Part shown: positions 9,421-17,335 of the stretch, piece after piece
Layout of the letters: every line of letters starts with the position of its first letter
Numbering within the stretch: the stretch's first letter is position 1
DNA from: Methanocorpusculum sp.
Lineage (GTDB): Archaea; Halobacteriota; Methanomicrobia; Methanomicrobiales; Methanocorpusculaceae
DNA length: 64,000 nucleotides
Direction of reading: 5' to 3'
Assembly (NCBI GenBank): GCA_029987115.1
Contig: DALTWK010000006.1
Location: forward strand, 29,845-93,844
Notes under the pieces: generated by a model
Databases searched by the model: none
Seen by the model: only the letters and a program-made list of their open reading frames with translations
What the model was told of the DNA's origin: nothing
Program-made: the position numbers and the translations under genes

Positions 9421-10253
9421 AAGGATACGGGGAAGCAGGCGGCGCACTGTCGGTTGTAAATGCCATAGCATGCGGATTCGGTGCGGCGTTCGGCATCAGC
9501 CTTTCCACCAAAGCAACAGCGGAACTGAGTGAGGATGATGAATTTTCTCTTTCCATCAATGGAAGAGAAAGCAGTACCGTACTTGTCAAAGAGCTGTTTC
9601 GCGAACTGGTTCCATTACTGCCGGAAGAATGCCGCGGGGTGCATGTGGAAACGGTATCTGATATTCCGCCATCCGTTGGTCTCAAAAGCAGCAGTGCTGC
9701 ATCCAATGCCATCCTTCTTGCAATGATTCATGCCGCTGATGTTGCCACCTCTCCGATAGATCTTATCCGCATGGGATGCCGTGCTTCGATTAAGGCAGGC
9801 GTAAGCATCACCGGAGCTTTCGATGATGCCTGTTCTTCCTTATTCGGCGGTCTTGTTCTTACAGATAATACCCGCATGGAAATTCTTCAGGAAAGACCGA
9901 TGCCGGAAAACTATGAAGCAGTAATCTGCATTCCGGAAGACAGTCAACGTCAGTTTTCTGCCGACCGTTTTAGAATGCATGCTGATGAAATGCAACGGAT
10001 TTTTCAGACAGCAGAATCCGGAGACATCTTCTCTGCAATGTACGAAAATGGACGCATTGTTGGTTCCGTTTCAGGAATTGGGGCCGAAATTGCCGATGCT
10101 GCTATCAGAGCCGGTGCAGTTACAGCAGGCATTTCCGGTGCCGGTCCGGCTGTTGGAATTCTCGTTCAAAAAGACAATCTGGATTCGATTTTTTCTGCAT
10201 TTTCAGAATGGAATTGTTTCCATTGTTCCATTAGAAATAAAGGGGTAATATGA
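9417..10253 (+). CDS. aroK: Shikimate kinase, archaeal GHMP type
   Basis: The 278-residue product belongs to the GHMP kinase superfamily, the archaeal replacement for bacterial P-loop shikimate kinase. The ATP-binding motif is PPSVGLKSSSAASNAILLA (about residues 83-101). The C-terminal GHMP motif is AGISGAGPAVGIL. The N-terminus MKGYGEAGGALSVVNAIACG is typical for this family. It phosphorylates shikimate for the EPSP synthase encoded next, and it overlaps both flanking genes by four bases. Confidence 0.93.
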   Translation: MKGYGEAGGALSVVNAIACGFGAAFGISLSTKATAELSEDDEFSLSINGRESSTVLVKELFRELVPLLPEECRGVHVETVSDIPPSVGLKSSSAASNAILLAMIHAADVATSPIDLIRMGCRASIKAGVSITGAFDDACSSLFGGLVLTDNTRMEILQERPMPENYEAVICIPEDSQRQFSADRFRMHADEMQRIFQTAESGDIFSAMYENGRIVGSVSGIGAEIADAAIRAGAVTAGISGAGPAVGILVQKDNLDSIFSAFSEWNCFHCSIRNKGVI

Positions 10254-11491
10254 AGGTTTTTTTCTCATCTCTGAATGGGTTTCTTAGGGCCCCGGCATCC
10301 AAGAGTCTGACACACCGTTCCTATTTACTGGCAATGCTTTCAGAAGGAGTCTCTGTTATAGAAAATCCTCTTGTTTCCGAGGATACTGAAGGCACCCTGA
10401 AAGCGGTCCAGCAGTTCGGTGCAGCGGTTAAAAAAACTGATAACATGGTTACGATTGCCGGTGGAACACTGCATTCACCTGACGAAGAGATTAACTGCGG
10501 AAATTCCGCATCGACTATGAGAATGCTTGCCGGAATTGCTGCACAGTCTGAAGGATGTGTGAGGTTCACCGGTGATGATTCCCTCAAAAATCGCCCGATG
10601 CAGCCGCTTCTTTCCGCATTGTCTTCTGCAGGTGTATCTGTTGAATCCTATGATGGTTATGCTCCGTTTTCCGTAACCGGACCTATGAAACAGCAGGAGA
10701 TTGCTATTTCCGCAGAACTTTCATCGCAGTTTATTTCCGGTCTGATGCTTGGAGCTCCCCGCACTGGTCTTACTATCACCTTCACAACACCGGCAGTATC
10801 GAAGCCCTATCTTGAGATGACAGCCCGCATGATGGAATTGTTCGGTGCAGAAGTCAGACGGAAGAATACCGGTTATTTCGTGAAGAAAGGAGCATATCGT
10901 GCCCGAAGAATCACAGTGCCCGGGGATTATTCCTCTGCATCGTATCTGCTTGCAGCAGGGGTGCTCACCGGAAAGGTAACCGTAACCGGGTTGAATCCGG
11001 GAAGTTTCCAGGGAGATACAGCAGTAATTACTTATCTTGCAGAATTCGGTGCAAAATTATCCATTTCAGGAGAGTCAGTAACGGCCGAGAAAAGCTCTCT
11101 CTATGGTGTATCTCTGGACCTGACTGATACACCCGATCTCTTCCCGATTCTTGCTGTTTGTGCTGCATTCGCTAAAGGTACCTCGACATTTTCCGGTATT
11201 TCACGTATCCGGACGAAGGAATCTGACCGTGTCGCCGCAGTAACAGCATTCCTTAAAGCAATGGGAGCAGATATTAGTATAGATGCGGATGATACATGCA
11301 TCATCCGTGGCGGAATAGCACTGCACGGTGCAAAGGTTTCTTCTGCAGGAGATCACCGGATTGCCATGGCTGCATGCATCGCAGGACTTGCAGCGGATGG
11401 TTGTACGGAAATAGATGATATTTCCTGCACTGCCGTGTCGTATCCGTCATTTCTGCAGGATATCAGAAACCTGGGGGCAAAACTAGAATGA
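10250..11491 (+). CDS. aroA: 3-phosphoshikimate 1-carboxyvinyltransferase (EPSP synthase)
   Basis: The product has 413 residues, close to the family norm of about 430. It contains the shikimate-3-phosphate and PEP binding motifs APASKSLTHRSYLLAML near the N-terminus, NCGNSASTMRMLAG, SSQFISGLML, RIRTKESDRVAAV and the late GDHRIAMAACIAG. It adds enolpyruvate to shikimate-3-phosphate. The start at 10250 overlaps the kinase stop (ATGA). It sits in pathway order between the kinase and chorismate synthase. Confidence 0.95.
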   Translation: MKVFFSSLNGFLRAPASKSLTHRSYLLAMLSEGVSVIENPLVSEDTEGTLKAVQQFGAAVKKTDNMVTIAGGTLHSPDEEINCGNSASTMRMLAGIAAQSEGCVRFTGDDSLKNRPMQPLLSALSSAGVSVESYDGYAPFSVTGPMKQQEIAISAELSSQFISGLMLGAPRTGLTITFTTPAVSKPYLEMTARMMELFGAEVRRKNTGYFVKKGAYRARRITVPGDYSSASYLLAAGVLTGKVTVTGLNPGSFQGDTAVITYLAEFGAKLSISGESVTAEKSSLYGVSLDLTDTPDLFPILAVCAAFAKGTSTFSGISRIRTKESDRVAAVTAFLKAMGADISIDADDTCIIRGGIALHGAKVSSAGDHRIAMAACIAGLAADGCTEIDDISCTAVSYPSFLQDIRNLGAKLE

Positions 11492-12573
11492 ATACTATAG
11501 GAACAGCTCTTCGTCTTACTATCTTCGGAGCAAGTCATGACGCCTTCGTCGGTTGTATACTTGACGGTCTGCCGGCAGGATATCCTGTCCGGGAGGAAAT
11601 AATTGAACAGGATCTGAATCTCCGGCGCCCTGCACCTGGTATCGGAACCGCTCGCACAGAAGCCGATATTCCGGCAATATCTGGTCTGAAAAACGGCATG
11701 ACCACCGGTGCTCCTGTTGTCATCACTTTTGCAAATGAGAATTTCAATGATGCAGAATATGAGGAACTGAAAAATATTCCGCGTCCGGGTCATGCTGACT
11801 ATCCTGCCTACTGTAAGTTCGGACCGAACTATGATTTGCGGGGCGGAGGACAGTTCTCAGGACGAATGACTACGCCGCTGGTTGCAGCAGGAGCGGTTCT
11901 CCGTGATTTTCTCTTTACTATGGGAATTACCGTTGGTTCCTATGTAAAACGGGTCGGAAACGTTGTCGATACCGGAGAATACCGTACGCAGGATATTATT
12001 CGGCTCTCACGGACCAATCCGCTTCGTGCAATGACTGGAGAACTGGAACTGCAGATGAAAGCGGAAATCCTGGCCGCAAAGTCAGAAGGAGACAGTGTCG
12101 GCGGGGAAGTCCGCTGTGTTGCAGCAGGTATACCTCCAGGTCTTGGGGAGCCGTTCTTTGATACGCTCGATGGAGAGATAGCAAAGGCGGTCTTTGCCGT
12201 TCCAGGTGTAAAAGGAATATCATTTGGTGCCGGATTTGAGGCAGCCTCTATGCGTGGGTCGGAAAATAATGATGCCTATCATTTCGGAAACGGCGGCTAT
12301 GTCTGTAAAGAATCAAATCATTCCGGTGGTGTTCTCGGCGGCATGGCTGACGGTTCACCTCTGGAGTTCTCGGTGGCATTCAAACCGACGCCGTCAATTG
12401 CCCGTCCGCAGAATTCCGTTAATCTGATGACGCAGTCGGATGCAGAACTCCACATTCATGGAAGGCACGATCCCTGCATTGCTGTACGCGGAGCTATCGT
12501 AATTGAAGCGGTTACTATCGTGACGCTGGCAGACTTAGTTCTTCGAGGAGGAATCCATGTCCAGACTCGATGA
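11488..12573 (+). CDS. aroC: Chorismate synthase
   Basis: This 361-residue FMN-dependent enzyme converts EPSP to chorismate. Diagnostic stretches include the N-terminal FGASHDAFVGCILDGLPAG, RPGHADYPAYCKFG, DLRGGGQFSGRMTTPLVAAG and ESNHSGGVLGGMADGSPLEF, then RHDPCIAVRGAIVIEAV. Conserved flavin-binding serine and histidine regions are in place. It overlaps aroA by four bases, and the chorismate mutase start lies inside its last 17 bases. Confidence 0.95.
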   Translation: MNTIGTALRLTIFGASHDAFVGCILDGLPAGYPVREEIIEQDLNLRRPAPGIGTARTEADIPAISGLKNGMTTGAPVVITFANENFNDAEYEELKNIPRPGHADYPAYCKFGPNYDLRGGGQFSGRMTTPLVAAGAVLRDFLFTMGITVGSYVKRVGNVVDTGEYRTQDIIRLSRTNPLRAMTGELELQMKAEILAAKSEGDSVGGEVRCVAAGIPPGLGEPFFDTLDGEIAKAVFAVPGVKGISFGAGFEAASMRGSENNDAYHFGNGGYVCKESNHSGGVLGGMADGSPLEFSVAFKPTPSIARPQNSVNLMTQSDAELHIHGRHDPCIAVRGAIVIEAVTIVTLADLVLRGGIHVQTR

Positions 12574-12835
12574 ATATCGTGCTGAAATCGCAGAAATCGA
12601 TGAGAAAATCATCACTCTCATCGCAGAACGAAATGCGGTTGCACGAAAAATCGGAAAGGAAAAACAGCAGCTTGGAATGCCTGTTATTGTGCCTGATGTT
12701 GAGGAAAAAGTGGAAAAACGCTACAAAAAATCCGCTGAAAATCACGGGGTAAGCGAGGGTACGGCATCAGTGATTGCACGCGCTGTAATTGATGAAGCAG
12801 TGGCAATTCAGCAGGAATCCTCTGCATATCACTAA
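12557..12835 (+). CDS. aroQ: Chorismate mutase, AroQ type
   Basis: This 92-residue all-helical monofunctional chorismate mutase converts chorismate to prephenate. It begins MSRLDEYRAEIAEIDEKIITLIAERNAVARKIG, the standard first helix with its catalytic arginine and lysine positions. It starts inside the 3' end of aroC and is preceded by a good ribosome binding site (GAGGAGG at about 12546). It is the last gene of the operon, and T-rich sequence after 12836 probably ends the transcript. Confidence 0.9.
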   Translation: MSRLDEYRAEIAEIDEKIITLIAERNAVARKIGKEKQQLGMPVIVPDVEEKVEKRYKKSAENHGVSEGTASVIARAVIDEAVAIQQESSAYH

Positions 12836-12880
12836 AATTTTCATTTTTTGTTCTTTTTTTGCAAATTTTCTCCTGAAATC

Positions 12881-12893
12881 TTTAAATATAAAA
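12881..12893 (+). promoter_or_regulatory. TATA-type promoter of mat-his operon
   Basis: TTTAAATATA sits about 35-40 bp before the mat start in an otherwise short gap. An archaeal-style ribosome binding site (AAGTGAT) lies just before the ATG at 12923. The placement predicts a short leader. Confidence 0.6.
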
Positions 12894-12922
12894 AAATCAG
12901 ATTATTTAGAAGTGATTAAAAA

Positions 12923-14140
12923 ATGAAGAGAAATATCAGCATTTCTCATCTTGTTCAGACACCGATTGAAAAACAGCGTGTCGAACTTGTAGAACGTAAG
13001 TGTATCGGACACCCTGACAGTTTAGCAGACGGTGTTGCAGAAGCAGTGTCCCGTGCACTCTGCAAGGAATATATGGAAGAACTTGACGGAGTCGTTCTTC
13101 ACCACAACACTGACCAGGGAGAAGTTGTTGCAGGTCAGTCCGCACCTGCATTCGGCGGAGGAAAAGTCATTAAGCCGATATACTTCCTTCTGACCGGCCG
13201 TGCAACCAAGCAGTTCGGCGAGAAGACCTTTGCAACCGATACGATTGCAGTAAAAGCAGCTCGCGACTACTTACGCGAAACCATTCCGACTTTCAATATG
13301 GAAAATGATGTTATTGTTGACTGCCGTATGGGTGAAGGTTCCACCGATCTGCAGGATGTCTTCAATACTAAGAAAAGCCACACTGTAATCCCAAGAGCAA
13401 ATGATACCTCATTCGGTGTTGGTCATGCACCATTCTCTGAAGTTGAAAATATCATCCTTACCCTTGACAAATACATCGCTGAGGAGTTCAGACCGAAACA
13501 CCCGGCTCTTGGATACGATATCAAGCTCATGGGAATGCGTGACATCAACACTATCAATATCACTGTTGCCGCTGCAATGGTTGACCGCTACTGCTCATCC
13601 ATTGAAGACTATGTTGAAGTGAAAGAAGCAATGGTTGAAGACTTCACCGCAGTTGCAAAGAAACTCACTTCCCGCAAGGTTAAGATTGCTGTTAACACCG
13701 CAGATATCATCAAGAAGAAACACCAGTCTGTCTTCCTTACCGTTAATGGTACCTCTGCAGAAATGGGCGACGACGGTTCTGTCGGACGTGGAAACCGCTG
13801 CAACGGTCTTATCACTCCAAACAGACCGATGTCTATGGAGGCAACTTCCGGAAAGAATCCGATTAACCACATTGGAAAGATTTACAACCTCTTATCTACT
13901 GAGATTGCAAAGGAATGCTGCCAGAAAGTTGACGGCGTCGAGGAAATGTATGTCCGCATTCTTTCTCAGATTGGTCAGCCGATTGACCACCCGCACGTTG
14001 CCAGTGTTCAGTGCATAACCAAACGCGGTTACAGCTACAAAGACTTTGCACCGGAAATTGAAGAGATTGTCGACAAACGCCTTGAAAACATCACTGACAT
14101 TACCAAACTCGTCATTGACGGAACGCTAAAGACCTTCTAA
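12923..14140 (+). CDS. mat: S-adenosylmethionine synthetase, archaeal type
   Basis: The 405-residue product is the archaeal-specific AdoMet synthetase, which makes S-adenosylmethionine from methionine and ATP. The N-terminal region ELVERKCIGHPDSLADGVAE and the TDQGEVVAGQSAPAFGGG stretch are characteristic, as are GDDGSVGRGNRCNGLITPNR and TSGKNPINHIGKIYN. The family is only remotely similar to bacterial MetK. It has its own TATA box and is followed one base later by hisG, so the two are probably cotranscribed. AdoMet serves methylation and the radical SAM enzymes found elsewhere in the window. Confidence 0.95.
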   Translation: MKRNISISHLVQTPIEKQRVELVERKCIGHPDSLADGVAEAVSRALCKEYMEELDGVVLHHNTDQGEVVAGQSAPAFGGGKVIKPIYFLLTGRATKQFGEKTFATDTIAVKAARDYLRETIPTFNMENDVIVDCRMGEGSTDLQDVFNTKKSHTVIPRANDTSFGVGHAPFSEVENIILTLDKYIAEEFRPKHPALGYDIKLMGMRDINTINITVAAAMVDRYCSSIEDYVEVKEAMVEDFTAVAKKLTSRKVKIAVNTADIIKKKHQSVFLTVNGTSAEMGDDGSVGRGNRCNGLITPNRPMSMEATSGKNPINHIGKIYNLLSTEIAKECCQKVDGVEEMYVRILSQIGQPIDHPHVASVQCITKRGYSYKDFAPEIEEIVDKRLENITDITKLVIDGTLKTF

Positions 14141-14141
14141 T

Positions 14142-15002
14142 ATGACAAAAATACGTTTGGCAATCCCGAACAAGGGACGGATTGCAGAACCAATCAATGA
14201 ACTCATGACGAAAGCGGGCATTCACGTCCGGATGACCGCTTCCCGTCAACTCGTTGCAGGGACCAATGATCCCTCCATCGACATCCTTTTTGTACGCCCG
14301 ATTGATATTCCGGAATATGTTGCCAAGGGTGTTGCCGATATTGGCATCACTGGACTTGACATGGTTGCAGAACGTGGTTCTCCGGTTACTCCGATTCTCG
14401 ACCTGAACTTCGGCAAAGCAACGCTGGTAGTTGCTGTGCCGGAAGATTCTCCAATAAAGACTATTTCCGATTTGAAAGGCTTGCGGATTGCAACGGAATT
14501 CCCGGGAATCTGCAAACGCTACTTTGAAGAACAGGGTGTCGATGTTACTATTGTAGAAGTGTCTGGTGCCTGTGAAGCCGCTCCGCAGCTCGGCGTTGCA
14601 GATGCAATTGCAGACCTTACCTCGAGCGGAACAACGCTTGTCATCAACAAACTGAGAATTATTACAGAGATTCTGGTAAGCACAACCAATGTTATTGCAA
14701 ACGAACAGTCTCTCAATGACAAGAAAGAAAAAATTGACGAAATCATTCTTGCCTTTGAAAGCGTTCTTGCAGCATCGGGAATGTGCTATTTGATGCTGAA
14801 TGTTTCCCGTGAGAAACTCACTGATATCGAGAAGTTGATTCCCGGTCTGGGCGGTCCGACCATTATGGACATTGCCGGTTCTACATCAGTTTCGTTACAT
14901 GCGGTAGTACCGTCCGACAAGGTATATCAGCTCATTAATCAGCTAAAGAATGCCGGAGCTCACGACATTCTTGTCCTTGATATTACCAGGATGGTCCGCT
15001 GA
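14142..15002 (+). CDS. hisG: ATP phosphoribosyltransferase, long form
   Basis: This enzyme catalyses the first committed step of histidine synthesis. The 286-residue length and the C-terminal ACT-like regulatory segment (GGPTIMDIAGSTSVSLHAVV) mark the long HisG form, which does not need HisZ and is inhibited by histidine. Catalytic-domain landmarks are IPNKGRIAEPINELM, DIGITGLDMVAERG and the PRPP-binding loop ADAIADLTSSGTTL. The start follows the mat stop by one base and its stop TGA abuts the hisA ATG. Confidence 0.95.
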   Translation: MTKIRLAIPNKGRIAEPINELMTKAGIHVRMTASRQLVAGTNDPSIDILFVRPIDIPEYVAKGVADIGITGLDMVAERGSPVTPILDLNFGKATLVVAVPEDSPIKTISDLKGLRIATEFPGICKRYFEEQGVDVTIVEVSGACEAAPQLGVADAIADLTSSGTTLVINKLRIITEILVSTTNVIANEQSLNDKKEKIDEIILAFESVLAASGMCYLMLNVSREKLTDIEKLIPGLGGPTIMDIAGSTSVSLHAVVPSDKVYQLINQLKNAGAHDILVLDITRMVR

Positions 15003-15713
15003 ATGCAGATTCTTCCGGCTGTCGATATTTTGTCGGGACGGTGCGTCCAGCTCGTCGGCGGAGACAGATCCACGGCCAAAGAATACGGGACTCCGCTGGA
15101 AAATGCCCTCCGATGGATTGATGCTGGTGCATCTGCACTTCATGTCGTCAATTTGGACGGGGCATTTTCCGCAAGTTCGGTAAATGTTTCCTGCATCCAG
15201 GAAATCCTTTCTGAAACCGATGTTTTCTGTGAAGTCGGCGGCGGTATCCGCAGCATTGCCGATGCCAAAGGATGGCTTGACGCAGGAGTATCCCGCATAA
15301 TTATCAGTACCTTTGCGGTGCAGAACCCGCAGGCAATTGCTGAACTTGCCGGCGAATATGGTTCTGAACGCATCATGGCAGGAATTGATGCCCGGGGGAC
15401 ATCTGTTTCGGTAGCCGGATGGACAAAAGATGCAGGAAATTATCTGGACTGGGCACGTAGGTTTGAAGAACTCGGTGCTGGGTCGCTTCTTTATACCAAT
15501 ATTGATGTTGAAGGACAGGAGAAGGGAATCAATCCTGAACCGGTGAAAAACCTTCTTGATGCAGTCAGCATTCCTGTCATCATCTCAGGAGGCATCACCT
15601 CAAAAGCAGATGTAGTTTGTCTGCGGAACCTTGGAACAGCAGGCATCGTTCTCGGATCCGCTCTGTATAGCGGAAAGATAACCCTGAAAGAAGCAATGGA
15701 GCAAAAAGAATGA
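15003..15713 (+). CDS. hisA: ProFAR isomerase HisA
   Basis: This 236-residue (beta-alpha)8 barrel isomerises ProFAR to PRFAR. The N-terminal aspartate is in ILPAVDILSGRCVQLVGG and the second half has MAGIDARG with the matching aspartate region. The two phosphate-binding loops are CEVGGGIRS and PVIISGGITS. It follows hisG without a gap and overlaps hisB by four bases. HisF and HisH are not in this window. Confidence 0.94.
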   Translation: MQILPAVDILSGRCVQLVGGDRSTAKEYGTPLENALRWIDAGASALHVVNLDGAFSASSVNVSCIQEILSETDVFCEVGGGIRSIADAKGWLDAGVSRIIISTFAVQNPQAIAELAGEYGSERIMAGIDARGTSVSVAGWTKDAGNYLDWARRFEELGAGSLLYTNIDVEGQEKGINPEPVKNLLDAVSIPVIISGGITSKADVVCLRNLGTAGIVLGSALYSGKITLKEAMEQKE

Positions 15714-16291
15714 GAAAAGTAAAAATTAACCGAAAAACCAGTGAAACAAAAATTACTGTTGCCTTTAATCCGGATGCAGCGGAAGCACCGTCTGTTTCCA
15801 CCGGCATTGCGTTCCTTGACCACATGCTGACAGCATTTGGAAAACACGGAGGTTTCTCTCTTACTGTTGAAGCAAAAGGCGATTTGGAAGTTGACTGTCA
15901 TCACACTGTAGAAGATGTTGCAATAGTCTTAGGTGATGCAATCAAGAAAAGCATTGGAGACGGAGCAGGCATTACCCGTTTTGCCGATTCCACAGTCCCA
16001 ATGGATGAATCGCGTGCAACTGTTGCTATCGATGCAGGCGGACGCGGTTATCTGGTTATGGAAGGACTCTTTACCGGGCTTGTTACCGGCGGCATTCCAA
16101 ACGATCTTTTCGACCACTTTTTCAATACGTTATGTATTCACGCAGGAATCACTGCCCACATCATCTTCAGTGGAATCAACGACCACCACAAGTGCGAGGC
16201 TATCTTCAAAGCATTCGGGATTACTCTCGGTAAAGCACTTGCGATAAAACCTGGATGTACTGACGTTCCAAGCACCAAAGGAACCCTCTAA
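15710..16291 (+). CDS. hisB: Imidazoleglycerol-phosphate dehydratase
   Basis: The 193-residue product is a monofunctional HisB. It contains the duplicated manganese-binding motifs: FLDHMLTAFGKHGGF with DCHHTVEDVAI in the first half, and DLFDHFFNTLCIHAG with GINDHHKCEAIFKAFG in the second. It ends the mat-hisG-hisA-hisB cluster. The enzyme dehydrates imidazole glycerol phosphate. Confidence 0.95.
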   Translation: MRKVKINRKTSETKITVAFNPDAAEAPSVSTGIAFLDHMLTAFGKHGGFSLTVEAKGDLEVDCHHTVEDVAIVLGDAIKKSIGDGAGITRFADSTVPMDESRATVAIDAGGRGYLVMEGLFTGLVTGGIPNDLFDHFFNTLCIHAGITAHIIFSGINDHHKCEAIFKAFGITLGKALAIKPGCTDVPSTKGTL

Positions 16292-16398
16292 ATAATCAGT
16301 ACCAGATATCCAGTTCCTTCTTTTTTAAATTTACTTTCTCAATACCTTACGGTAGAATTCACATAAAATTTACTGAAATCAATTCTGGAAAAGGATGT

Positions 16399-16426
16399 AT
16401 ACCCTTCCAAATTCTGGAAGGGTGTA
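16399..16426. terminator. Bidirectional hairpin between hisB and histone gene
   Basis: ACCCTTCCA (16401-16409) and TGGAAGGGT (16415-16423) pair over nine bases around a five-base loop, and the stem extends outward with a wobble. It sits between convergent genes and is followed by T-rich sequence on the plus strand. Confidence 0.65.
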
Positions 16427-16454
16427 TCTTTAATATATTTTCAACTGGCTTTGC

Positions 16455-16652
16455 TTACTGTGCAAGCTTGACATCGTCTGCTTTAAGAGTGACGCGGCCT
16501 GCGTTCTTTGCGATTGCTGCTGCCTTTGCTGCAAGCTTTACTGCGTATTCTTCTACTGCTTTGACGAGCTCTTCTGCTGCGTCTTCACCGATACGCTCTG
16601 CACCTGCTGCTTTTGCGATGCGGACAACTGCTGCTTTTGGTAATTCAGACAT
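16455..16652 (-). CDS. Archaeal histone
   Basis: This is a 65-residue histone-fold protein of the HMf type that dimerises and wraps DNA. ELPKAAVVRIAKAAGAERI and the loop AGRVTLKADDVKLA match helix 1 and the L2/alpha-3 region. By alignment to HMfB from memory, the position of His49 (dimer-dimer contact) is Asn here, and the protein stops about five residues earlier. The ATG at 16652 is chosen because the upstream in-frame start is only a TTG. A TATA-like CTTATATT lies upstream near 16681-16690 on this strand. Confidence 0.93.
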   Translation of the reverse strand: MSELPKAAVVRIAKAAGAERIGEDAAEELVKAVEEYAVKLAAKAAAIAKNAGRVTLKADDVKLAQ

Positions 16653-16680
16653 TGTTATCAACTTATTAATCTAATCGGCA

Positions 16681-16692
16681 ACAATATAAGGT
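16681..16692 (-). promoter_or_regulatory. TATA-type promoter of the histone gene
   Basis: Read on the minus strand, ACCTTATATTGT lies about 30-38 bp upstream of the histone ATG at 16652, the expected distance for an archaeal TATA box with a short leader. Confidence 0.5.
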
Positions 16693-16891
16693 TTTTGTTG
16701 GTTGACGGATTGCAACCAGCGTTTTACATAACTTCCGTCTTATTTTGTTAAAAAATACTTGAAATATAAACCTGGGATAGAGTAAATTCATACTAAAAGA
16801 TTCATACGTGATTTAATATGGATAAACAACAAAATTAGAGATAATATTAAGGGAGTATCTTCTGGATGCTTTATATTTGGAAAAGAATAGT

Positions 16892-17263
16892 ATGAACTGG
16901 AAAAGTATTGGAATTGTACTGACGGCAGCAGTCCTTGTCATTTCTTTCTGTGCCGCAGCAGGTTGTCTCGCCCCCGATGCGCCGATTGTGGGAACCTGGT
17001 CTACACAAGGTGAGGTGTTTGGAGAAAATTTCGATGTGATAGTTACATTCAAATCCGATGGTACTGGATTTGAAAAATTATTGCAGAATGACAAATTACG
17101 GGCAACGTATAATCTTACCTGGAAGACGGTTTCTAAAGTTGGATTCAATCCGGACAATATGTATTCCGTTGTTTTTTCAGATACTGATGAAATGCTTGTT
17201 TCGTATGATGAGAAAAATGATACGATAACAAATAATATCGGCTGGGTCTATAACAGACAATAA
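16892..17263 (+). CDS. Small secreted lipoprotein, lipocalin-like
   Basis: This 123-residue lipoprotein has a signal segment (GIVLTAAVLVISFC) and lipobox AAGC near residue 25. The mature chain starts with APDAPIVGTWSTQG and is predicted to be mostly beta strand. It belongs to the same family as the lipoproteins at 1766, 23080 and 25606. The ATG at 16892 is preferred over an upstream in-frame TTG at 16877. TTTATATT at 16870-16877 may be its TATA box, which would leave essentially no leader. Its function is unknown. Confidence 0.75.
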   Translation: MNWKSIGIVLTAAVLVISFCAAAGCLAPDAPIVGTWSTQGEVFGENFDVIVTFKSDGTGFEKLLQNDKLRATYNLTWKTVSKVGFNPDNMYSVVFSDTDEMLVSYDEKNDTITNNIGWVYNRQ

Positions 17264-17335
17264 AAATATAGTAATCTTATAATTTTTTATTATACTGGTC
17301 ATTTTCGAAAAAAATAGAAGGGAGTTTTCCTCTTG

